A model generated the notes under the pieces. It ran no database searches and was not told where the DNA came from. It was given only the letters and a program-made list of their open reading frames with translations. Positions 33,893 through 42,633 of a DNA stretch of 64,000 nucleotides are shown piece by piece; position 1 is the first letter of the stretch, and each line of letters starts with the position of its first letter. The stretch comes from Desulfobacterales bacterium (GTDB lineage: Bacteria; Desulfobacterota; Desulfobacteria; Desulfobacterales; JAEINQ01). The position numbers and the translations under genes were made by a program. Where the stretch lies: NCBI GenBank assembly GCA_016342285.1, contig JAEINQ010000006.1, positions 1 through 64,000 of the forward strand. Direction: 5' to 3'.

Positions 33893-35536
33893 CTACTTCC
33901 CCACCATCATGGCGGCGATATCGTCTTCGACGGAGCCGATGGGCTTGATGTCGAACTTTTCCACCAGCACATTGACCACGGCGGGAGAGAGGAAGGCGGG
34001 AAGCGTCGGCCCCAGCCGGATGCCCTTGACGCCCAAGGAGAGCAGGGCCAGGAGCACGGCCACCGCCTTTTGCTCGTACCAGGCGATGTCGTAGGAGATC
34101 GGCAGGTCATTGATATCCTCCAGGCCGAACACCTCCTTGAGTTTCAGGGCGATCACGGCCAGGGAATAGGAATCGTTGCACTGGCCGGCATCCAGGACCC
34201 GGGGGATGCCGCCGATGTCGCCCAGGTTCAGCTTGTTGTAGCGGTACTTGGCGCAACCGGCGGTGAGGATCACCGTGTCTTTGGGCAGGTTTTCGGCCAC
34301 TTCCGTGTAGTAGTTGCGGCCTTTCTGGCGACCGTCGCAGCCGGCCATAACCACGAAACGCTTGATGGCACCGGATTTAACGGCATCCACCACCTTGTCG
34401 GCCAGGGCCAGCACCTGGTTGTGGGCGAATCCACCGACGATGGTGCCGGTCTCGATTTCAACGGGCGCCGGGCAGGTCTTGGCCTTTTCGATCAGGGCGG
34501 AAAAATCCTTGGCGCCGCCGTCCGGCCGGTCGGGCACATGGGTGGCCCCGACATAGCCGACCACCCCGGTGGTATAGAGCCGATCGAGGTAGGTGTTTTC
34601 TTTTTTCAGCGGCACCAGGCAATTGGTGGTGAGCAGGACCGGCCCGTTGAAGGACTCGAATTCCTTGTTCTGGTGCCACCAGGAACTTCCGTAATTGCCC
34701 ACGAAGTGCTTGTACTTCTTGAATTCCGGGTAGTAATTGGCCGGCAGCATCTCGCCGTGGGTGTATACGTCCACCCCGGTGCCTTCGGTCTGGGCCAGCA
34801 GTTCGGCCATGTCTTTCAGGTCGTGGCCGCTGATGAGGATGCCGGGGTTCTTGCCCACGCCGATGTTCACTTCGGTGATTTCCGGATTGCCGTAGGTGGC
34901 GGTGTTGGCCTCGTCGAGCAGGGCCATGGTATTGACCGCGGTCGCTCCCGCCTTCATCACCATGGCGACCATCTCGTCCACGGAAAGGTCCCGGGTGGTC
35001 GAAGCCAGGGCTTCCATGAGAAAGTCGTCGATATCGTCCTTTTCATAGCCGAGAATCGCCGCATGGTCCGCGTAAGCGGCCACGCCTTTCAACCCGATGA
35101 TCAGCAGTTCGCGCAACGAACGCACATCCTCGTTGGCCGCGGCGGTAATGCGGACCTCATCGGCACCGGCTTTGGCAATAATTGCCTCTTTGTCCGTGGC
35201 CGTCCAGGTGGCGCAATCGGGAAGGGAATCGGGAACGGCGTCGCGTTTGGCCTTGACCCGGTCACGGACCGCCAGCCCCTCCCGGATCCGCTCGATGATC
35301 ACGTCGTCGTCCCAGGCCACGTTGGTAATGGTGGCAAACAGAGCCTTGGCAACGAAATGGGCCGCTTCCTTGTCCGCTGCGCCCGAAGCATTCAGCTTCT
35401 CGGCGTAAACGCTGATCCCCTTGCACACATAGATCAGCAGGTCCTGGAGATCGGCGGTCACTTCCGGTTTGCCGCAGACACCCTTGATGGTGCATCCGGT
35501 GTTCTTGGCGGTTTCCTGACATTGAAAACAAAACAT
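33893..35536 (-). CDS. hcp: Hydroxylamine reductase / hybrid-cluster protein Hcp
   Basis: Hcp carries a hybrid iron-sulfur-oxygen cluster and protects anaerobes against nitrosative stress; it reduces hydroxylamine in vitro and is proposed to act on NO. The 547-residue protein begins [15 protein letters not shown], giving the first-cluster ligands Cys3, Cys6, Cys15 and Cys21 in the strict-anaerobe spacing. Conserved hybrid-cluster segments follow ([63 protein letters not shown]). ATG 35536 follows AAAGGAGAAATCAC. A HcpR-like palindrome lies 89 bases upstream and a Crp/Fnr gene is nearby, so nitrosative control is likely. No hcr reductase gene is adjacent. Confidence 0.96.
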   Translation of the reverse strand: MFCFQCQETAKNTGCTIKGVCGKPEVTADLQDLLIYVCKGISVYAEKLNASGAADKEAAHFVAKALFATITNVAWDDDVIIERIREGLAVRDRVKAKRDAVPDSLPDCATWTATDKEAIIAKAGADEVRITAAANEDVRSLRELLIIGLKGVAAYADHAAILGYEKDDIDDFLMEALASTTRDLSVDEMVAMVMKAGATAVNTMALLDEANTATYGNPEITEVNIGVGKNPGILISGHDLKDMAELLAQTEGTGVDVYTHGEMLPANYYPEFKKYKHFVGNYGSSWWHQNKEFESFNGPVLLTTNCLVPLKKENTYLDRLYTTGVVGYVGATHVPDRPDGGAKDFSALIEKAKTCPAPVEIETGTIVGGFAHNQVLALADKVVDAVKSGAIKRFVVMAGCDGRQKGRNYYTEVAENLPKDTVILTAGCAKYRYNKLNLGDIGGIPRVLDAGQCNDSYSLAVIALKLKEVFGLEDINDLPISYDIAWYEQKAVAVLLALLSLGVKGIRLGPTLPAFLSPAVVNVLVEKFDIKPIGSVEDDIAAMMVGK

Positions 35537-35624
35537 GTGATTTCTCCTTTTGAATGGTTACATACATTCATGGTAGGTCATTGTCATTCGTCATCCATTC
35601 CTATGCTTTCCCCTCAATTTTTCC

Positions 35625-35640
35625 TTTGACCTAAGTCAAA
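35625..35640. promoter_or_regulatory. HcpR/FNR-type operator upstream of hcp
   Basis: TTTGACCTAAGTCAAA is a 16-base near-perfect palindrome of the TTGAC-N4-GTCAA form described for HcpR regulators of hcp in sulfate reducers. It lies 89-104 bases upstream of the hcp start codon, in the intergenic gap after the DUF1858 gene. The matching regulator is probably the Crp/Fnr protein at 36609-37287. Confidence 0.75.
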
Positions 35641-35697
35641 AAATGGAAAGAAATTTTGCCTTGCTTTCATTCTGGCGTCTCCTTTCGGTTTCAGGCG

Positions 35698-35958
35698 TTA
35701 GGGTTTCATGTTCCCGCCATCGCTATTCCGGACGGACGGGTCCGATGATACCTCGTCATTGCCGATGGCCTCGGATATACGCCGGCACAACTGGTTCAAG
35801 TTAAGATTGTATTCTTTGGAAACATCCGCCAGGGTATGAAACGCCTCCGCGGGGCAACCCACGCAGAGCAGCCCCAAATCCATGAACAATTGCAGGAGCC
35901 GCGGATAACGGTCCAGAAGGTCCTTAACCGTGATGTCGGGTGATAAAACGGGTTTCAT
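35698..35958 (-). CDS. DUF1858 domain protein
   Basis: The 86-residue protein has the DUF1858 pattern: ITVKDLLDRYPRLLQLFMDLGLLCVGCPAEAFHTLADVSKEYNLN. The CxxC pair and helical layout are characteristic. DUF1858 proteins are often found beside hcp and NO-stress genes in anaerobes and may be redox or NO-responsive helpers, but their function is not established. It lies upstream of hcp on the same strand, separated by the HcpR-like site, so hcp can also be transcribed alone. Confidence 0.85.
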   Translation of the reverse strand: MKPVLSPDITVKDLLDRYPRLLQLFMDLGLLCVGCPAEAFHTLADVSKEYNLNLNQLCRRISEAIGNDEVSSDPSVRNSDGGNMKP

Positions 35959-36006
35959 GATTGAGATTAATCCCTATTTTGCCTGGTTCAGGCCGCCGGA
36001 ACGATT

Positions 36007-36183
36007 TCAAGCGATCAGTTCGAGCAGCATGACAGCGACGATGCCGAACATGAAAAAGAAAATGGTCTGCCCGCCGCGACCATTTTGCGCGGCCGGCATC
36101 AATTCATCGACGGAGATATAGATCATCAACCCGGCAGTGGCGCCCACCAGCACCGACATGGCTTCCGGTGAAATCTGGACGAC
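36007..36183 (-). pseudogene. ZIP-family metal transporter C-terminal remnant
   Basis: The frame reads ISPEAMSVLVGATAGLMIYISVDELMPAAQ, then a last hydrophobic helix ending VAVMLLELIA. This is the C-terminal end of a ZupT-type zinc transporter with its conserved ISVDELMPAA helix. Only about 58 residues remain; upstream is a family A repeat, with no other ZIP sequence. Confidence 0.7.
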
Positions 36184-36256
36184 AGGGCAACGATCATGAT
36201 CTCCTGTGTCATGCCCCCTCCCTTTCCGGTTGTTCGTCCTGTGAATCCATTTTTTG

Positions 36257-36420
36257 TAAGCGTTCACGGGGTTGAAACGATACGGCGTTCCGAACCCTCG
36301 CACGGTAAGCGTTTACAGGGCGCCGTAGATGCGAGGCGCCGGGCATGCGAACGTACTATTTCGTACTTCAAATGCCCGGGAACAAAGTCGCGCCTCGGCG
36401 TGATGCCCTGTGAACGCTTA
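36257..36420 (+). repeat. Dispersed palindromic repeat (family A), copy 3
   Basis: The core runs from TAAGCGTTTACAGGG (36306) to CCCTGTGAACGCTTA (ending 36420), preceded by the arm TAAGCGTTCACGGGGTTGAAACG (from 36257). Here the arm itself starts with a third terminal motif, making this the most complete copy. The stretch 36421-36608 after it contains two near-repeats of TTGGGGTTGA but no gene. Confidence 0.85.
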
Positions 36421-36608
36421 TAAGATATCTGCGGCGTTCAGGCCTTTCTTTGCGCCAGCGCAAACAGGATTGAAATATTTTAAAACAGCCGGGACGAAAC
36501 AAAAATGTGCCCTAAGAGGCAACCTCGATAATCGCTCAACTCAGGTGGGAGGACGAGATGGTGTGGTGTCAGTTGGGGTTGACCCTAACGTTGCAACTTG
36601 GGGTTGAT

Positions 36609-37287
36609 TCAGCCTGTTTCAGCGAATTGAACCAGGGCGTGGGGGTCTGTGACGACGATCTGTTCACGCCCGGACCGGATCCAGCCTCTTTTTTCCCAGG
36701 CACTGAGGGTCCGGCTGACGGTGAATAAGGTGGTCCCGGAATAGTCGGCAATATTTTGTCGGCTCAAAGGGATGTCGATGTGTATCCCTTCAGCGGTCTT
36801 GAAACCGGCCCTGCGCATGATCCGCAGCAGGGACCGGGCGATACGCTGATCCACATGTTCGGTACAAACTTCAAGGTAGCGATCCTGCATATCTTCAATT
36901 CGCTCTAAAATGATGCCCAGCAAATTGATGGAAATATCCGGATATCGACGCATCAATTGCATCATTGTCTGTTTATTCCAGCCGGTGACCTCGGTCTCTT
37001 TGATGGATTCGGCCGTGACCGGATAGGTCCATCCCTTGAAAACGGCGATGGCGGCGGTCAGTTCCTCGACCCCGATATAGCGGAGGATGACCTCTTTGCC
37101 TTCTTCGTTGAGCTTGGTCAGCTTCAGGCGGCCCCGGTTGACCATATAACAGGCGGTGGCCGGATCCCCCTGATGGAACAATATGCGTTTGGGGGGGGGG
37201 TGTTACGGAAAAACCGCTTTCGACCACCGCATGGTATGAGTCGCTGTTCAACCCTTTGAAAACATCCTGTATTGGCAGATGATCCAT
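36609..37287 (-). CDS. Crp/Fnr-family regulator (HcpR/Dnr-like), frame broken at a C10 tract
   Basis: The intact ~190 residues show the effector-binding roll (FHQGDPATACYMVNRGRLKLTK), a dimerisation helix and a C-terminal winged helix (PLSRQNIADYSGTTLFTVSRTLSAWEKRGWI). A plausible N-terminus (MDHLPIQDVFKGLNSDSYHAVVE, from ATG 37287) is in another frame. The two frames meet at ten consecutive C on the coding strand (G at 37191-37200). Nine C would give one continuous ~225-residue protein of normal Crp/Fnr length. No Fnr-type N-terminal cysteines are present, consistent with HcpR/Dnr types. Likely target is the palindrome before hcp. The tract may be a sequencing error, a mutation or a phase-variable switch. 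Confidence 0.75.
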
Positions 37288-37404
37288 GATCGATAATTTT
37301 ATCCACGGTTTTTAATGACTTGGACATGCAACTTTGTCATTGCTGCTCGTACGTGCAACTATTTGAATTTCAGATGTTGCATGAATGGCAGGGTTGGCCC
37401 GTTC

Positions 37405-40400
37405 TCATGCCGCTGGAACACCCGCATAGTAGGGCGATGGGACAGTGGGGTATGCCCGGTACACATGGCGGAACACATCATTGGTTCTTATCTGTACATC
37501 ATCTTCCGTGTAGCTGTCCACCGGAAGACCTGTCCGATCGCTCCAGAGGAAATCTTTAATGGCCACCCGAACGGCATCGCGAGTCGATTCTTTGTCCCGC
37601 CACTGGTCGATGCGCAATTTCTCGGCTTTCAGCGTTTCCAGCAGACCAACGGCAACGCCCTTGATGCGCTTGATGTCGCCTGCACTCAAATCCTTTTTTT
37701 TAAGCAGGTCGAAGATCGCCAGCGATTCTTCATTAAGCCCTTCGCGGACCGCCCGGCTCTCTTCCTCATCCAGACCTTGCACTATTTTGAGCAACGCCTC
37801 GAATGTCCGTTCAATGGTCACCCGGTCTTTTTCGCGGTTGTATTCCGCCACTATCGCCTCGTAGTGCTGCTGGAAGTCCGTGCGCAGGGGGTTTTGTTTC
37901 AACAGCCGCCTCAACCGGGTTTCAATGGCCTGCTTCAGGGACTGGACCGTTGTCCTTTTGGCCGGACTGCGCTCGAACTCTTTTTTCAGTTTATCGAAAT
38001 CGATGCGGCTGATGTCATAGGGTTTCTGACTCTCGCCGATCCGGTCAGGCGTTGTTTCAATGGCCCCGTCCACCACCTGGTGCAACCGGCGAATGATGTC
38101 TGAAATGTCGGCCTGGTCCCGGTCCCGCTGAAGGCTCTTGTAGACAATGTCGATGGCATCGCGGTCAGGCCGGTGCGCGTTGACGCCTTCAACATTGATG
38201 CACGCCTTGAATTTTTTGAAGACCTCCCGGCCCATCACCTCGAAGCGCTTTCTCGTCTCGTCGTTGTCGTTGACCGCCTCCTTGCATGCCACGATGGCGG
38301 CGTTGCGTTCAAAGCCCGTCCTGGCGATGACATCGTCCAGCGATACGTCTTGCTCCGTCAAAAATGCGCGCACCATGGCGATGGCCTCGGCAAGATCGGC
38401 CAGCAGCTCTTCATCGGGCCGGGCCGGATCGGTTTCGCCACCCGGTCCGCCGGGCTTCGTCCCGGCAAAGGTTGCCAGTGCCTTTCGCAAATGCTTGAGG
38501 ATACCGCAATAGTCGACAATCAGGCCGTTGTTCTTACCCTCGTTCACCCGGTTGGCCCGCGCGATGGCCTGCATCAGGGTGTGGGCCTTGAGCGGTTTGT
38601 CCAGGTAGAGCGTGGCAAGGCTTGGCACGTCAAACCCGGTCAGCCACATGGCGCAGACAATGGCGATGCGGAAAGGGTGCGATTCCTCCTTAAAGGCATC
38701 GTCTATCGCCATCCGCTGCATGTTGCGAAACTGGGGCTGGTGGCGCATGGCTTCGGGCAGGTCCATGCCATCCTTGATGAGCTTGCGATGCCCGGTGATG
38801 TCCAGATCCCACTTACGGAATTTTTCCACTTCGCCCTGCTCTTCGCTGACGACCACGGCCATGCGGGTCTCTTTCATCCAGTCGATTTGCCGCTTCAGAT
38901 AAATTTCCTCCTGCTCGTCCGGGCACGAGGATCGTTCGGACGCCAGCTCGGCGATGCGTTTGTTCCAGCATGTCTCGATTCGGTTGTACATCCGCACGCA
39001 GGTCACCTTGTCGATACAGACAATCATGGCCTTGCCGGTTTCCCAGGCCGCCGCATAGTGATTTACAAAATCATGGGCCACCTGATCCAGCCGCTTATCG
39101 GCGGTGATGATGTGGTAGTCGCGTTTGAGTTCCCGTTCCAGCCGCTGCTGGACATCGATATCGTCGGCCTCCAGGGCCTCCAGTTTCTCGGCGATGCGTT
39201 CGTTCAGATCACCGATGGCGATGCCGAGCTTGTCCCCCCGCGCATCGTAATAAAGCGGCACCGTGGCCTTGTCCTCCACGGCCCGCTGGAAGTCGTAGGT
39301 CGAAACATACGCCCCGAAAACCCGTTGCGTGATCTCGTCGTCCGTAAACAGCGGCGTGCCGGTGAAACCGATGAAGCTGGCATTGGGCAGGGCGTTTCGC
39401 ATGTTGAGTGCCAGGGTGCCGTATTGGGTGCGGTGGGCCTCGTCGGTAATCACAATGATGTCGTCCCGGCGGGTGTACCCCTCGTCCGGATCCACATCTC
39501 GGTTGAACTTCTGGATCAACGAAAAGACGTAAGCCTTTTGTTGGCCCAGCAGGCGGCCCAGGTGCTTGCCATCGGCGGCACGGCACGGCTCACGGTCGTG
39601 ATTGACCACCCCGCAACCGGCAAATGTCTTGTAGATCTGCGTGTCCAGGTCATCGCGGTCGGTGAGCACCAGAAAAGTGAAATTGCCGCCGAGCCTGCGG
39701 TGTACCTTGCGGGTGAACATCACCATGGAGTAGCTCTTGCCCGCCCCCTGGGTGTGCCAAAAGACCCCCAGCCGGCCCTGCCGCGCCTTGCGGTCGCGCA
39801 CCGATTCAATGGCCCGGTTCACGCCAAGGAACTGGTGGTTTCGGGCCAAAATCTTTTTGGGTTCCCCCGAGGACTCGTCAAAAAGGATAAAATTTTCCAC
39901 CAGGTCCAACAGGTTGCCCTTGTTGCAAACGCCTTTTAACAGCGTTTCCATGTCCACGGCGCCCGGTTCATCCTCTGCCAGGCGTTTCCAGTCGTGGAAG
40001 TGCCCCCATTGACTGGTAATAGATCCGATTTTCGCCTGCTCTCCGTTGCCGAACATCACCATGGCGTTGTGGTGAAACAGATGGGGGACCGTGTCCCGGT
40101 AATCGGAGAAGTTTTGCTCAAAGGCGGTCTTGAGGCTCTTATGGATGTTCTTGCATTCCATAAAGATCAGCGGCAGACCGTTGACAAATCCCACCATATC
40201 GGCCCGCCGGCGGTATAAATCGCCGCGCACCCACAGTTCGCGAACGCAGAGAAAATCGTTGTTGTCCGGCTCGGCAAAGTCGAATACCCGTAGCCGGTCC
40301 CGCACCCGTTCGCCGTGATCGTTGCGGAAAGTCACCTGCACGCCGTCGCGCATGAGGTTGTATTTTTCCCGGTTGGTGGCCACCATGGTCTGGGAGGCAA

Positions 40401-40650
40401 CGGTGGCGGTGATCTGCCGCACGGCGTCATCATAGGCCGCATCCGGAAGGCCCGGATTCAGTTGGACGATTTTTGCCCTCAGCGGTCGTGTCAGCACCAC
40501 TTCCCGGTCGGAGGCTCGCCCCAGCAGGCTGTCCGGCCCGAAGTCCTCGGTGTTGTAGGCATAGATCGATTCCCAGCCGAGATGCTTTTCCAGATACACG
40601 GCCGTGGTCTGCTGCACAAGGGTGTCTTCGGTGTAGGGAGTGGGCGTCAT
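37405..40650 (-). CDS. hsdR: Type I restriction endonuclease, subunit R
   Basis: HsdR is the ATP-driven translocase and nuclease of a type I restriction complex. The 1081-residue protein has an N-terminal nuclease region (TRPLRAKIVQ..., GFVNGLPLIFMECKN with a conserved Glu/Lys pair) and SF2 helicase motifs: FWHTQGAGKSYSM (Walker A), DEAHRTQYG, FTGTPLFTDDE, plus the later WLTGFDVPSLATLYLDKPLK and QAIARANRV. The C-terminal ~250 residues are helical and bind the methylase. Start ATG 40650 overlaps the stop of the upstream ATPase gene in an ATGA junction. The frame is intact. Confidence 0.95.
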   Translation of the reverse strand: MTPTPYTEDTLVQQTTAVYLEKHLGWESIYAYNTEDFGPDSLLGRASDREVVLTRPLRAKIVQLNPGLPDAAYDDAVRQITATVASQTMVATNREKYNLMRDGVQVTFRNDHGERVRDRLRVFDFAEPDNNDFLCVRELWVRGDLYRRRADMVGFVNGLPLIFMECKNIHKSLKTAFEQNFSDYRDTVPHLFHHNAMVMFGNGEQAKIGSITSQWGHFHDWKRLAEDEPGAVDMETLLKGVCNKGNLLDLVENFILFDESSGEPKKILARNHQFLGVNRAIESVRDRKARQGRLGVFWHTQGAGKSYSMVMFTRKVHRRLGGNFTFLVLTDRDDLDTQIYKTFAGCGVVNHDREPCRAADGKHLGRLLGQQKAYVFSLIQKFNRDVDPDEGYTRRDDIIVITDEAHRTQYGTLALNMRNALPNASFIGFTGTPLFTDDEITQRVFGAYVSTYDFQRAVEDKATVPLYYDARGDKLGIAIGDLNERIAEKLEALEADDIDVQQRLERELKRDYHIITADKRLDQVAHDFVNHYAAAWETGKAMIVCIDKVTCVRMYNRIETCWNKRIAELASERSSCPDEQEEIYLKRQIDWMKETRMAVVVSEEQGEVEKFRKWDLDITGHRKLIKDGMDLPEAMRHQPQFRNMQRMAIDDAFKEESHPFRIAIVCAMWLTGFDVPSLATLYLDKPLKAHTLMQAIARANRVNEGKNNGLIVDYCGILKHLRKALATFAGTKPGGPGGETDPARPDEELLADLAEAIAMVRAFLTEQDVSLDDVIARTGFERNAAIVACKEAVNDNDETRKRFEVMGREVFKKFKACINVEGVNAHRPDRDAIDIVYKSLQRDRDQADISDIIRRLHQVVDGAIETTPDRIGESQKPYDISRIDFDKLKKEFERSPAKRTTVQSLKQAIETRLRRLLKQNPLRTDFQQHYEAIVAEYNREKDRVTIERTFEALLKIVQGLDEEESRAVREGLNEESLAIFDLLKKKDLSAGDIKRIKGVAVGLLETLKAEKLRIDQWRDKESTRDAVRVAIKDFLWSDRTGLPVDSYTEDDVQIRTNDVFRHVYRAYPTVPSPYYAGVPAA

Positions 40651-42086
40651 GATGGCTCCTGGCCCTGTTGTTTGAGCAATTCTCGTCCCCGCTCGGTCAG
40701 ACGGTAACGCTGTTTACTGCTGCGCGGCTTGGCGGGAATTGTAAGCTCCACGAGATTCGCATCGATCAGCGGTTGCAGGACCGTTTTTCTAAAGCGGGTA
40801 CGATTTGTGTGCCCTGCCAGGGCCATCAACGTCAACATATCCTTCGGTGAAGTTAAAGCTTGCATCATCTTCACGGCAAGGTCGCTGGGGACAGACTTGG
40901 GACCGACTTGGGACCAACTTGGGACGGAAATCGTCCCAAGTCGCCCGTTTTCGCCTGATGCCTGGTTCTCATCCCGGCCAATCGATCTATAAAAGCTCAC
41001 GGTGAACCAATTCTCGGACACCTCAATGCGTGGTTCGGCCACACCGTACTCCCGACACAGATCGCGAATCCGCTTGATACCCGAACCGATATGCTCCACA
41101 GCCTCCATGCGATGCAGAAGCCCAAACAGCAAAGGATTGCGAGGGATGCTCTTGAGGCCGAGGTCGGCCTCGGTCATCCCGGCAGGCAAGCCGCCGGGGC
41201 TGACAATTTCCACCCGGTCCTTGAAGATATAGACCTGTACATTGGCGGTGGAGCGGTAATCGCGATGGGCGAGTGCATTGACTACCGCTTCGCGCAGCGC
41301 CTCTTCCGGAAGTTCCGGGCGCTCTTCCCGTTTGACATGCTTGATGATGTATTCGACGTTAATCTTGGAGAGGATATAGGCCACCACCTCATCGATCATG
41401 GAATAGACATCGCGGTCAAACCCCCGCCGATCCAGAATACGCACCTTGTCGGTACCCATAAACAGGGCACAGGCCGCGTCGGCGCTGGTCGTAAATTTCC
41501 GGATATCCGCGGCCAGCAGCCAGGCCCCGGCATGGGTCATCTGTCCGTTCTTGGCCAGATGAAGATTCTCCAAGGCCGTGCGCGCGTCCATATCTACGGG
41601 AATTTTGGCCCGTTTCCTGAACAGGTTCCAACCGTTGTCGGTCAGGTCCTCCTCCATGGAAAACCGGCTGCAAGGCATCTCATCAAAATGGATCAAGCCC
41701 TCCTTGAAAAAAAAATCCCGGATTTCTTCGCGAGACATCTGTTGGGATGATGCCCCCTTGCGCATGAAAAACTTGCCGCCAAATGAATAGGGTTTGCCGT
41801 GCTGGACGGGAACGGTCACCAGCAACACCCCACCGGCACTCTCGACATCCACGGCAATGGGCGGCTCCGCTGATCGGGCGGTGGCCTGCACCTCGGACTT
41901 GAGGCGGTTGTGATCACCAACGCCGACAATGTCTCCACTGTCCGTAACGCCAATCAGAATTGTGCCGCCGGTGGCATTGGCAAAGGCACAGATTTCCCGC
42001 CCCAGATTGGATGTGCCTGCCCGTTTGAACTCGGTGGTGAAACCTTCGCCCAGGGCGACCAGATTCATGAGTGCTGATGTTTTCAT
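40647..42086 (-). CDS. AlbA_2/divergent-AAA ATP-binding protein inside the restriction island
   Basis: The 479-residue protein has an N-terminal AlbA_2 (Schlafen-like) domain (EFKRAGTSNLGREICAFANATGGTILIGV), a central region with FMRKGASSQQMSREEI, and a HATPase_c_4 segment (EALREAVVNALAHRDY, IFKDRVEIVSPGGLP, NPLLFGLLHRMEAVEHIGSGIKRI). A winged-helix tail ends QRYRLTERGRELL. Such proteins (RloB-neighbour or RecG-like annotation) often sit inside type I restriction loci, with undetermined roles in regulation or defence. I start at ATG 42086; two upstream starts are possible. It is coupled to hsdR by a 4-base overlap. Confidence 0.85.
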   Translation of the reverse strand: MKTSALMNLVALGEGFTTEFKRAGTSNLGREICAFANATGGTILIGVTDSGDIVGVGDHNRLKSEVQATARSAEPPIAVDVESAGGVLLVTVPVQHGKPYSFGGKFFMRKGASSQQMSREEIRDFFFKEGLIHFDEMPCSRFSMEEDLTDNGWNLFRKRAKIPVDMDARTALENLHLAKNGQMTHAGAWLLAADIRKFTTSADAACALFMGTDKVRILDRRGFDRDVYSMIDEVVAYILSKINVEYIIKHVKREERPELPEEALREAVVNALAHRDYRSTANVQVYIFKDRVEIVSPGGLPAGMTEADLGLKSIPRNPLLFGLLHRMEAVEHIGSGIKRIRDLCREYGVAEPRIEVSENWFTVSFYRSIGRDENQASGENGRLGTISVPSWSQVGPKSVPSDLAVKMMQALTSPKDMLTLMALAGHTNRTRFRKTVLQPLIDANLVELTIPAKPRSSKQRYRLTERGRELLKQQGQEPS

Positions 42087-42290
42087 ACCGATATTTCTCG
42101 ATTCCGGTTCCAGCCCGGCAATGAACACCATGAGGCGTTTGACGCATTTATGAGGCTTTGGGCAATTGCTACGACTATGGCACGATTGGCACGTTTATGG
42201 CGCCTTTGAAAAACACCTCCATGGTCCCGTTATGGAAAGTTCTGTTGTGTATCGAGTTTTTGTGAACTGGCTATGGCCCAATTGGCCCTT

Positions 42291-42575
42291 TTATGGCCCA
42301 TTACGTTTAAGCTTGTAAAAAGCACCTCTTCCACGTTTGCCAACTTTTATAAAGAGATCCTTTTCCACAAGATCGGAAAGGTCTCGATGCGCAGTACGTT
42401 TGGCCACTTCATCCAGATAAACATCATCCGCCCGGCGATCTGCCGGGGGCAGGTCCTCGAACAAAAAAACATGGAAAAACTGCCGCAGCAGGTCGTTGTC
42501 CTGCACGAAATCCCGAACGGCAACGCGTTCTTCCTGAAGTTCCTTCTGAACACTGCTGATGAAAAGCTGCTCCAT
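42291..42575 (-). CDS. Mini DUF4062-type protein, middle deleted in frame
   Basis: Residues 1-56 match the start of DUF4062/AlbA-type ATPases (MEQLFISSVQKELQEERVAV, then FFHVFLFEDLPPADRRADDVYLDEV). Residues 57-94 match the C-terminal winged helix of the same kind of protein (KRTAHRDLSDLVEKDLFIKVGKRGRGAFYKLKRNG). The several hundred residues between are missing, yet the join keeps the frame. It may be a simple deletion remnant or a functional two-part small protein. It lies between hsdS and the AlbA ATPase gene, on the same strand. Confidence 0.6.
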   Translation of the reverse strand: MEQLFISSVQKELQEERVAVRDFVQDNDLLRQFFHVFLFEDLPPADRRADDVYLDEVAKRTAHRDLSDLVEKDLFIKVGKRGRGAFYKLKRNGP

Positions 42576-42633
42576 TGTCTGGGTGATCCTTGATCTTCCG
42601 GCTATAAATGGTTGATTGGCAACTCCCTATGGT

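Noticed and set aside
34070-35629. 519-residue plus-strand ORF opposite hcp
   Set aside because: Shadow frame of a strongly conserved gene; no recognisable domain or ribosome site.
38173-39939. 588-residue plus-strand ORF opposite hsdR
   Set aside because: Antisense shadow of helicase motifs on the minus strand.
42273-42593. 106-residue plus-strand ORF opposite the mini DUF4062 gene
   Set aside because: Antisense to a frame with clear DUF4062 and winged-helix sequence.
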